Assembly (NCBI GenBank): GCA_019973155.2
Contig: BPQB01000021.1
Span: forward strand, 62,001-126,000
DNA length: 64,000 nt
Reading direction: 5' to 3'
DNA from: Phanerochaete sordida
Taxonomy: Eukaryota; Basidiomycota; Agaricomycetes; Polyporales; Phanerochaetaceae
Position 1 is the stretch's first letter; each line of letters opens with the position of its first letter. The notes below the pieces were generated by a model. That model was not told where the DNA came from. It saw only the letters and a list, made by a program, of their open reading frames with translations, and searched no databases. A program made the position numbers and the translations under genes. Below are positions 44,397-54,227 of this stretch, in pieces.

Positions 44397-46454
44397 TTAC
44401 AGCTTGAGCTTGGTAATCTGCAGAGGCTGATCTGTACGCTCGAGTTTTTAGCGCATGAACCAGATGCCATGTAACTCGACTCACATGTCTGCTCGAACAG
44501 GTTGTCCCTCGGGACGGACACAATGTGCTGGTTGAGTGCTGAAGCATCCACCATCTCGGGCCGCAGCTCGTCCAGAGTGCGTACGCCAAGCAGACGCATA
44601 TTCATCTCGAACTCATCCTGATGCGCGCATCAGCCATCGTGTCTACCAATGCACGGCATCAACGCACCCGGAAGATCTGGATTGCCCGCTCGACGCCGGC
44701 GTCGCCGTACGCGCAGAACGCATAGAGGAAGGCGCGGCCGACACCAACCGCCTTCGCGCCGAGCGCGAGCGCCTTGAGCACGTCGCTCGCGCGGCGCACG
44801 CCGCCGTCGACGTAGATCTCGAAGCGCGGGTCTGGGTGGTAGCCCTTCGCGCGCAGCGCCGCGACGACCTCGACGAGGATCTCGATGCCCGAGCGCGCGG
44901 TGTCGAGCTGCCGCCCGCCGTGGTTCGAGAGCACGATCCCGCGGACGCCCGCCTCGTATGCGAGCACCGCGTCCTCGGCCGTCGCGATGCCCTTGAGGAT
45001 GATCGGCACTGGAAGAGGTCAGATGATGATGATGGGGAGAGCTGGGGTGCGTACTGCTCGTGATGCTCTGGAACCACGGGATGTCCTTCCACGAGAGGCT
45101 CGGGTCGATGAACGACTGCGCCTGGTCAGCATGTCGCGGCGAGCAGGCGACGGCGTGCACTCACGCTGATCGCGCGCGCGACACCCTGGTCCTTCTTGAC
45201 GCCCGCCTGTCCTTTCTGCACCTCGGCGCCGGCGTCGTCGTCGACCTGCTTCATGCGCATGTCCTTCTCGCGGCGCCCGAGCTGCGGCGCGTCGACGGTG
45301 ATAAAGAGGCCCTTCACGCCGCGCGCCTCTGCGTGCTGCACGTACCGCCGCGTGATCTCGCGGTCGCGGTTCACGTAGAGCTGCAGGAAGAACGTCTGTC
45401 CGTTCGCCTGCGCGTTCAGGATGTCGTCGAAGGAGCACGAGGCGAGCGTCGCGATCTGCAGAGCGTTACGAAAGATGGAACGGAAGGAATGAAGGGGCCC
45501 ACCATCTGGATGACGCCGTGCTTGGCCGCGGCGCGGGTTATGCAGAGTTCGCCATCGGGGTGTCCGAGCTTGCCAAGTGCTGTAGCTGACTGTCGAGTCG
45601 TAAGCAAAAAGTTGGCCTGGATCCAATGCAGGCCTTACAATGTACAGGGGAAGCGAGGACTTTTGTCCCAGAATAGTCGTGGACCAGTCGACGACTGAAA
45701 CGTCGCGCAGAATCCGCGGGCGGAACCACACGCTGGGATCTGAGGTCAGTGCGGATGTCCGCCCCGTCTGACAGCAATGACGGACCGCTGGAACGCCGTT
45801 CGGTTCTCGCGGATGGTGATCTCGTCATCGGAGCCGGACGAGTAGTAAGCCTGATGCTGCGTTAAGTCCGCTGTCGCCCAGACACGGCAACGCACGCACC
45901 CATGCTTTGGCCGGGATGACGGCCTTGGCGACGACCTCGAAGTCGTGCATGTTCAGCACGTTCTCGAGCGGCGGCCGCGCCGCAAGCGCCGCCTGGCGCG
46001 CCGTCTCCTCCGCGGTGACCTCCTTGACGGCTTTCGCGACTGTGCTCGCATCGATGGCGCCGAGGCTGCAAACGGGGCGTGAGCATGCCGCGATGCAGAC
46101 GTGTCACGGAGCGGCGTACTGCTTCTCCACGGGCAGATTGGTGGTGATCGCATCGGGCGGGTGGATCGGCTCGTAGGCCTCGCTGAGCAGCGGTCAGACA
46201 GGAGCAGCGGGGACTGGGGTTGTTACAGGTGTCACTTACGTCGCGTCTTGACCGGCGTACTTGAGGATGATGCGGCTGCCTCCGGGGTGCTCTGCGGTCC
46301 CATCGTCAGGCAGGGTAGACGAATACAGGCGGCTCGGCGTACCGTCCAGGAAGTCAGTCACATCGTAGACCTTGCCGTGCACGATGATCCAGCAGCTGTC
46401 TCTGCCGTTGTGCTTGGCGACCTCGGGGCCTGTGAGGATCTTGATATCCGACAT
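44397..46454 (-). CDS. Flavocytochrome b2-type dehydrogenase, copy 1 (candidate glyoxylate or L-lactate dehydrogenase)
   Basis: Twelve exons, read downward: 46454-46343, 46291-46240, 46182-46120, 46065-45900, 45850-45786, 45732-45639, 45589-45503, 45455-45165, 45115-45055, 45008-44668, 44617-44485, 44431-44397; 499 residues. A cytochrome b5 domain (about 5-85, haem ligands His39 in EHPGG and His62) is fused to an FMN alpha-hydroxyacid dehydrogenase barrel. The FMN/substrate motifs LQLYVNRDRE, VDAPQLGRRE, SNHGGRQLD (active-site His and Arg) and VDGGVRRASDV are intact. Yeast Cyb2 oxidises L-lactate in the mitochondrial intermembrane space, but this protein starts directly at the b5 domain with no presequence. 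Brown-rot glyoxylate dehydrogenase, which makes oxalate, belongs to the same family. The C-terminus ends Lys-Leu-Lys-Leu, not a standard PTS1. It is transcribed away from the oxaloacetate-hydrolase-type gene. Confidence 0.92.
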
Positions 46455-48820
46455 CTTGAGGGGTTTTGCCTGGCGGGCTTGGAAGCGCTACGGACCCGTC
46501 TAACCACCGCGCCATTTTTATTGATTGCAGGGCGGAAGAGACGGAGTCCGCTGGTGTCGCTTGGCGCAGAAGGAGCGAGGAGCAAGAGCGCACCGCGGCG
46601 CGCGAGGAAGGACGCGGAGCGACGCATCAGGCGCGGTCGGCGGAACGCGCAGCGGGCTATAGGGTCCGGTGTTAGACCGGCTGCGGGTGGTGGGTGTACT
46701 TCGATGGGAGGTGTCCGACAGGTACTGAAGGCATGCCAGCGTTGGGAAAAGTGCGCGTCTCGGTCCAAACCTCAGTGGGGAGCCGTGGCGGTCTAGGCTC
46801 CAGTCAAGAACTTTGTGAAGGTGCTGACAGGTCTGCTCCTGCGACGCGGCGCCACGTATCGGAGTAACATCGCCATCTAGACCATGCAAAGCGGTAGGTA
46901 TCTCATAGGAACGGATTGCAGAGAGTGCTTCCCCTCTATCTCCGCGCTCGGAAAACGAGACGAGAAATCTTCGTCGGTGAGCAAAGTCATATAGGGGCTA
47001 TGTGTGTGCTCTTATCAGTCGCTCGCAATGCACGTTGAAAGTTGCATGTCAGGACCAGAGTACTCACCTCATGGTCAGCGAACATGGAGCTCCCACATAC
47101 AATGAGAGGCTCAACGCTCATAACAGCAAGTTCATTCTGACATCTTCTATAGAATAGAATTGTCAGTACTGTCATATATGATAATAGACATAAGCAGATC
47201 AATAAATCTCGTTAGCGTGAAATGCGTACCATTACACTTTCCACGTATATATCGGCTTTGAATTTGAACAAGCGTCGAATGGGAGGCAGGCATTACTCCC
47301 GCTGTGTCACATGACGTAGCCAAATAAGCATCAACAATCAGCGCGTTGATGTGAGGCGCCGTCGCTCCTGGCTTTGACCACGACCATGACCAGTACTTAC
47401 ATCTCGTGCAGAAAAGTATCGCGGATAATGGGCTGCCGCTGCTGAAGCGCTGAAGTAGCAAAATTGGCGAACTTGCGCCGCCGTCATCCGATACATTGCA
47501 TGCTGTGCGGCTCAACTGCTGTCGTGCCCAAGCGGCATCTGTTGTGCAGTTGCATACATTCGTACCCTTCGCATGCTCTGGACCATATTTACGTGATTTT
47601 ACCCTATGATATGCGTGCGAGGCATTATCTGACCTTTTACTAGTGAGGCCGTGACGCATTATCCAAAAAATCGGACGGGATCCGTGCCACGTAGTCATAA
47701 ATCTGGTAACTGCTGCACGACAGACTTCGGTTATCTATGCAAAGGATAGTGCACGGCCCAAAATACGTCAGCTTGCTTGCTGCTCCTCGCGTGCCAAGCT
47801 CTTCCATACCATGTCTGCTCGCTCGCCAAGAGTCGAAGCGCGAATTGATCCGACTCCATGGAGTTGAATGCCCTTCGCTACTACCCTCTTGGTAAGTCGA
47901 CACCCGAGATCATCGCCGCATAGCCACCTATCCCCTTCAAGGATAATGTGGGCATGAGACATACTGAATACCTTGCTCATTTATTCCCCAGTCGTCCGCT
48001 GTGGGCTTCTTGCCGCAGTGCGCCAGCACAGCGCAGGTGGGAAGCTTCGGCGGTCTTTCGACGACCATTGCAATCTTCACCTTCACACCGAGGTCCAGCA
48101 ACACCAGCTCTGGCTACATTGAAATGGCGCTCTCTGTAGTACGACTATTGCCAAATCGTGGCTCTCCTCGCCTAAGCCCGATCAAACGCCGCCGAGGCAA
48201 TCTCAAAGTGTCCCACTCTATCCCAGCGTCTCCCCATACCCAGCTGCGGTGCGCCAAGTTTCTGCCAAGTGCACCTTTGTGGCGTTGTCCAGGCGTATGC
48301 TATTCCCAGCGACGACTGTGCACGCCTGCGGAGCATGAAACGCTTGGCACTCAGAGCTCGCTTCCCCACTCTTATTGCTCGTAGTCGTGTGTCTGCTCAC
48401 ACGATCGCAGCACGACAGCTGGCGACGTCGCGCGACATCCGACGGCTATTTTCACTGGCAGATGATCCAGACCCGCTAACGCCGCATCATCTCCCCAGTT
48501 CTTGCGCGTTCCCATCCGGAAGAGACCCTGCCCCGGTGCGTCTTCCTCACCTCGTACCGACAAGCGTAGCACCGCACGCGCGGCGGGCCCACGATCTAGA
48601 AAATTTCGAATGATGTCTGACAGACGTCGTGCGTCTAGGTCACCAGGATTACGCGCCTTGTGGGAGCCCTCCGAGCCAGCGGAGGAGACGAAGCAGATAA
48701 ATACATCCCAGCGAGAGCCAACCGATCCTCAGCCCGCTCATCGACGAGCTTCCCCAACAGCCAGCGCCCTCGCTCACACTTCTCCCGCGACCCTTTCTCC
48801 TCCTACCACATCCCACAAAC
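46455..48820. promoter_or_regulatory. 2.4-kb divergent intergenic region between dehydrogenase copy 1 and the OAH-type gene
   Basis: Opposed start codons make this the presumptive promoter region of both genes. An AATAAAAA element on the minus strand (46515-46522) lies about 60 bases before copy 1, and an ATAAATA element precedes the other gene. The middle (about 47000-47800) is AT-richer and empty of recognisable genes; small frames there lack motifs. Such a long divergent spacer is unusual in this compact window and may hold shared control sites. Confidence 0.5.
48697..48703 (+). promoter_or_regulatory. TATA-like box of the OAH-type gene
   Basis: ATAAATA about 120 bases before the ATG, followed by a CT-rich leader typical of highly expressed fungal genes. 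Confidence 0.4.
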
Positions 48821-50170
48821 ATGCCAGGCCTTGAGCTCTACGGATCCTTCGAGCCCGTTGCTGTTGCTCACGCACCCGCACCCATCATGGTCGACGTGTC
48901 TGAGCCGGTGACGCCTGTCGAGGAGCTGCTCCCGCGGAACCCCACCGTCTACTACAACCCGCGTCTCGACCCGAAGAACTACCTCGAGGGCCCGTTGTCG
49001 CTCAATGCGGCGACGCGCCTGCGCCAGATGCTCGCACGGCCCGGCATCGTGGTACGCACCACTCTGGACCTACAGACCCCCACCGCTCACATAGAGTCGC
49101 GTAGGTTGCGCCTGGTATCTGCGATGGCATCAGTGCCCGCTGTGCGCTTGAGGCTGGCTTCGAGTGCCTCTACCAGAGGTGCGGCCGATGCTCAGTTCGC
49201 GGAAGACCCTGATTAACGTTCCAACTCTGTAGCGGCGCTGCCACGACCGCCTCTCGCCTTGGCATGCCCGATCTTGCGATTGCGACGCTCAACGACTTCG
49301 TCGAGGCGGGCTCCATGCACGCTTCGCTCAACCCGTCGGTGCCTGTCATCGCGGATGCGGACACAGGGTGAGCTTCTCTGCTTTACCTAGTAGGAGTGGC
49401 ATGACGCTGACAGCGCGCGCACAGATTCGGCGGCCCGGCGATGGTCGCGCGCACGGTGACGAAGTACATCCGCGCGGGGCTCGCGGCGTGCCACATCGAG
49501 GACCAGGTGCAGACGAAGCGCTGCGGGCACCTGATGGGCAAGCAGGTCGTGTCGCGCGAGGAGTTCGTGACGCGCATCCGCGCGGCGGTCATCGCGCGCG
49601 ACTCGGTGCCCGGCGGCTCCGACTTTGTCGTCATCGGCCGCACGGACTCGGCGCAGGTGCTCGGCATGGACGAGGCGGTCTACCGCCTCAAGCTCGCGGC
49701 CGACGCCGGCGCGGACGTGTGCTTCATCGAGGGCGTCAAGACCGCCGAGCTCCTCACGAAGACCGTCGCCGCGCTCGCGCCGAAGCCCGTCCTCGTCAAC
49801 GTCATCTCTGGCGGCCTCACGCCCTCGTTCACCTGCCAGGAGGCGGAGGCTCTCGGTGCTAAGATCATCAGTACGTCTGCAGCTCTGGTGCGCGCTGGAG
49901 TGTAACTGACGCGACGCGCCCAGTCTTCTCTCTCGTCTCTTGCGTCGCTGCCGTACATGGCATCCGCGCTGCGATGCGCTCGCTGAAGAAGACCGGCACG
50001 GACTTCAGCTCCGCGCAGGGCATGGACCCCAAGGCGTTCTTCGAGGTCATGGGTACGTGCTGCCTCATGTCTGTACACACTCGGGTCCCTTATCTGGCGA
50101 TTCTCTAGGTCTCAACGAGGTCGTCAGTCTCGACGCGCGCGCAGGCGGCAAGGCCTTCGAGGAGATCTAA
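48821..50170 (+). CDS. Isocitrate lyase/PEP mutase family enzyme, probable oxaloacetate hydrolase
   Basis: Six exons (48821-49051, 49105-49178, 49233-49367, 49425-49870, 49924-50052, 50109-50170) encode 358 residues. Oxaloacetate hydrolases split oxaloacetate into oxalate and acetate in the cytosol and are the main oxalate source in many acid-secreting fungi; relatives include 2-methylisocitrate lyase and carboxyphosphonoenolpyruvate mutase. Visible: PGICDGISARCALEAGF and LYQSGAATTASRLG (early barrel strands), the metal/substrate site VIADADTGFGGP, the catalytic-loop motif KRCGHLMGK with its Cys (KKCGH in true isocitrate lyases), IGRTDSAQVLGMDEA, and VNVISGGLTPSF. It is far shorter than true isocitrate lyase (over 500). 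A family-diagnostic active-site Ser separates OAH from relatives; I could not place it securely. Its position between two flavohaem dehydrogenases supports an oxalate role. Confidence 0.88.
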
Positions 50171-50987
50171 GCACTCCTGGCAGGCCCTCACGCTCCGCCG
50201 ACGCGCATATTCTGTACCATATGCCCCTGCATGGATTCCGCATACTAGAAGGGCTCATCTTGCATCTGTATCCACACCCGCATCTTTAGACTAGGCCCTG
50301 TAACCTTTATGTCCTTTTCTGTACTCTGCATCGTCTGAGCAATCAAATTCGCTCAAATTCGCCCGTCGCGGTGCCTGGCTCCTGTGTCGTCCCCACGGGG
50401 GAGCACTTCGAGTGTTTTAGCTGCAAGATTGTGCTAAAGATATCCAGGTTTGACCACGGCTTCAAATTTGGCATCTTCTTGAGGAAACTTGCGTCATAAC
50501 GTGAGATTTTTCTACGCCCACTTACCTGCATATTTACCACTGCCTTGTAGGCTCAGGGGGATGCCTGCCCTCAGTCTATGTTACCATGGTGCCAGCATTA
50601 TTTATCGAGTCAAGGCCAAACCTCGAGGCGAAATTCAGGCTTTCTGCCATAAACACTACCAAAAGCAGGGACTTTTGCAGCCATTCGGCAGAACTTGCGA
50701 CGCGCTATCCGGGCCGTTTCTGGGAGGGCTGCGCCACGAGGAGGGCCAATGAAACGGCGCGCGTTGGATCGGCCGGACGCCGATTGGGGTCACGCGTGGG
50801 GGCGGCCGGGGTCCCGGGTGTCCTGTGACGGGCGTCCGAGGCTCCTATTGCAGGACAACCTCCGCGGGACGGAATACCTGCGGCAGCACGGGGAGAATAC
50901 AAAGTTCTTACGTCCACGAGTCCTCTGCTCTCACCACGCTTGACCTGGTTTGCTCTGCGTTTCTTGACTACCTGCCAGCAGCACAAG
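50171..50987. other. Intergenic, no gene recognised
   Basis: OAH-type 3' flank and promoter of dehydrogenase copy 2. The 250 bases before copy 2 are GC-rich; no clear TATA element. Confidence 0.5.
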
Positions 50988-53608
50988 ATGTCCGGGAAAG
51001 TGTTCACTGGCCAGGAGGTCGCCCAGCACAACACGCGCGAGAGCTGCTGGATCATCGTGCACGGTGAGTGACGTGTGGACGCGCAGGTGGACACAGGAGA
51101 TACGCCGAGCGCGTCTTGTACACCTACGTGCAAGTGTAACGAGGAGGGATGCTCATGAGCGGACGCTAGGCAAGGTCTACGATGTCACAGAGTTCTTGCC
51201 AGGTGCGTCTTAGCCCCGTTCACGATGCAGCCTGGAACTTACACGCTGGACAGAACACCCCGGTATGTTTTCAGTCTGAGTCTGTCGATCTCATCCCTTA
51301 CTGAGTGGTCATGCAGGAGGGTCGAAGATTATTTTGAAGTACGCGGGCAAGGATGCGACGTATGTCCCCACCGTTATTACCGTACTTTACCCTCTCAGTT
51401 TACGCTACAGCGCGGAATACGACCCGATCCACCCGCCAGATGCCATTACCAAGAATCTTCCTCCTGAGAAGCAGTACGTTCTCGTTCCTCTTCTCGTCAA
51501 ACCGACGTTCAAGCCAATGATCTCAGGCTTGGCTCCGTTGACCTCAACACTGTGGAGAAGGTCGAGATCGTAGTCCGGGAGGAGGACAAGCTTCGTCAGG
51601 AACGCTTTGCTCTGCGGCCGTCGATGTCAGAAATTCTGACGCTGCACGACTTTGAGGTGCGTTTCGGAGTGACAGCTCTTCCACCTTCCGCTTGAGATAC
51701 GCCCGAAAGTCTTCTTGCATTCGCCAGTGAGCCTCGCTCTCCAGCCTGGCAGGCTCGGCTCTATCGAGCTGGGACGCTTGTCACTGCTAATGTGCGGCGG
51801 GGGTCTCAAGCGCCATTGCTGGAGAACAGGGAAATTCAGGCGGCAGGAACAGTCCCGGTAGGGCAACTGCCATACGAGGGATGGGGAGCGTCGGGAAATT
51901 ACCTCGCTGCTAAATTTCCCTATCGTCGATGTCCATCGTTCTGTGTACAGCTATGACGAGAGCGGGGCAGCGCTGACAATAACTTCCGCAGGCCATTGCT
52001 CGGCAAATCATGAACGAAAAGGCGTGGGCGTACTACAGCTCAGCTGCCGACGACGAGATCACCATCCGCGAGAACCACGCTGCGTACCATCGGTGAGCAT
52101 CATAAAGTTACGCTTGCCAAAGGTTAGCTGACCGTCGTTTGTTTTTCTTCTTCAAGTATCTGGTTCCGCCCACGAATTTTGAAGAACGTTACCCACGTCG
52201 ACTGGTCGACCAAGATTCTGGGCTTGCCCTCGAGCATGCCAATCTATATCGTGAGCCTTGCATGGTATAAAGTGCGCCGCAGCGTACCGATGGCTCGCCC
52301 TATCTCAGACTGCGACCGCCCTTGGGAAGCTCGGTCACCCGGACGGCGAGCTGAACCTGACGCGGGCTGCTGCGAAGCACGGCATCATCCAGATGGTAGG
52401 TTTTGTCGTAGACTCGCGCGTGGAGACCGGCTACTTACACCATCTCACTATATGCGTAGATCCCGACACTCGCGTCGTGCTCTTTCGACGAGATCGTCGA
52501 TGCTGCGGCTCCTGGTCAAAATCAGTTCCTCCAACTGTGAGTGCACAGCACCAGTCGTGCGCATGACACCGCTAACTGTTGCCTAGGTACGTGAACAAGG
52601 AGCGCGAAATTACGAAGAAGTTCGTGCAGCACGCCGAGAAGCGCGGCATCAAGGGCTTGTTCATCACCGTCGACGCACCGCAGCTTGGTCGTCGCGAAAA
52701 GGTGACGCCAGTGCACTTCTCACGGAGAAGCCTAATTGAACGATTCACATGCAGGACATGCGTCAAAAATTCGAAGCGGAAGAGCCAGATGAAATGGAGC
52801 GCAACAACGAGAAGGTCGACCGTTCACAGGGCGCGGCCCGTGCGATCAGTGTACGCACCTTCGTTCCGTCTTTGCCAGCTTATTCTCATGTTATCGCCAG
52901 TCGTTCATCGACCCAGGCCTGTGCTGGGAAGACATGGCGTGGTTCAAGAGCATCACGAAGATGCCGCTGATCCTGAAGGGCGTGCAGTGCTGGGAAGACG
53001 CGCTGCAGGCGTACGACGAGGGCCTCGCGGGCGTCGTGCTTTCGAACCACGGCGGGCGGCAGCTGGACTTTGCGCGGTCGGGCATCGAGGTGCTCGTCGA
53101 GGTCGTCGCGAAGCTCGAGGAGAAGCGCGGGCTGCGGTTCCCGAACGACAAGTTCGCGCTGTTCGTCGACGGCGGCGTGCGGCGGGCGACGGACGTGATC
53201 AAGGCGGTGGCGCTCGGGGCGACGGCGGTCGGAATCGGACGGCCGTTCCTGTACGCATTCTCGACGTACGGCCAGGAGGGCGTCGAGAAGGCGCTGCAGA
53301 TCCTGCATGTGCGTATGCGCCCGGCGCGGGCGAGCGTGAGCGCTGACTTCCTTGGCAGGACGAATTTGAGATGAACATGCGCCTGCTCGGCGCCCCGACA
53401 CTGAAGGACGTCGTGCGAGACATGGTCGACGCGTCGTCGGTGCACCAGCACATCGTGGCCGTCCCGGACGACCGGCTGTTCCACCAGAACTGTGAGTCGG
53501 GTCTAATGTCTCTGTCATGTCGGCGGGACTGATTGGGCGCGCGTAGACGAGGGCATCGCCGGCGCACAGCTCCGGGCTGCTGCGAAAGAGCAGAAGGCGC
53601 GGATGTAG
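50988..53608 (+). CDS. Flavocytochrome b2-type dehydrogenase, copy 2, with PTS1-like C-terminus
   Basis: Fifteen exons (50988-51063, 51170-51202, 51254-51262, 51317-51359, 51411-51473, 51527-51656, 51992-52092, 52157-52250, 52309-52395, 52460-52536, 52587-52701, 52755-52850, 52901-53308, 53359-53491, 53547-53608) give 508 residues. Domains match copy 1: b5 haem domain (His38 in EHPGG, His61), then the FMN barrel with LQLYVNKERE, VDAPQLGRRE, SNHGGRQLDFARSGIE and VDGGVRRATDV. It ends Ala-Arg-Met, a good PTS1 peroxisomal signal, and has no mitochondrial presequence, so peroxisomal glyoxylate oxidation to oxalate is the favoured role; L-lactate dehydrogenase is the alternative. Exon 3 is a 9-base microexon carrying the first haem ligand. 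The sixth intron (335 bases) is much longer than normal. Several introns are shared with copy 1, others are unique. Confidence 0.93.
51657..51991 (+). other. Long intron in dehydrogenase copy 2 with internal inverted repeats
   Basis: GTGCGT donor, CCGCAG acceptor, 335 bases against a local norm near 55; the matching intron of copy 1 is absent (its reading continues through). Contains short complementary pairs (GGGAAATT near 51895 with AATTTCCC near 51915). It could be an inserted small element, but terminal repeats and a target-site duplication were not demonstrated. Confidence 0.6.
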
Positions 53609-54227
53609 GCTGGTTTGATGGTGCATGCTGTGCATCTCTGTTGTATCTGTATTCCGACGTGCGCTTGGATTCTGTATCTAACCTGGACTGTGTCGCATTA
53701 CCGCGCGGCGTACACGCTTTGCTGGCAGCCGTGGGTGTGTATAGCGGCTGCGCCGGGCGACAGGGGCGGTCAGAGATTATGTTATGGGCCCCTCGAGGCG
53801 TGGTCGGTGCCAGAGCTGGAGTCACGGATATGATGTCAAGTACGGACCCGGCGGGGACCCCGGGGAGCAGCCCACTTGCGTAATGGTTTCCGGGGTCTCC
53901 CCCACACCGGCCCATGATTTTTTGTGCCGCTCCTGCCTGAGCCCTGCTGTCTGCTACTGTCCACGACGAGGACAAGACTCACGGATCGCTGTTCCAGCCA
54001 GCATCCGACTCCTCCGCATCTTTCTTACCTCCAACTCGCGACCATTCGTTCGCCTGCAGGCAGGTCATCTTTCACGACCGACCTTCACGCGACCTCCCAG
54101 TCCCAGTTATCGCATCTCGCTTTCACGAGACATATCGCTGCAATTCGTGCGTCTTGAGCAAGCTTACGAATCCCCATAATCGTTCTCATACCCGTCTGGT
54201 CTCGTCCCCCCGTAATCGTCACCAAGA
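53609..54227. other. Intergenic, promoter and 5' leader of eIF4G
   Basis: CT-rich for the last 250 bases, as expected for a strongly expressed translation gene. No TATA box and no gene recognised. Confidence 0.5.

Noticed and set aside
46470..46520. tRNA-like D-arm (GGTGGTTAGACG) on the minus strand
   Set aside because: No T-loop consensus or cloverleaf; it is the 5' leader of dehydrogenase copy 1.
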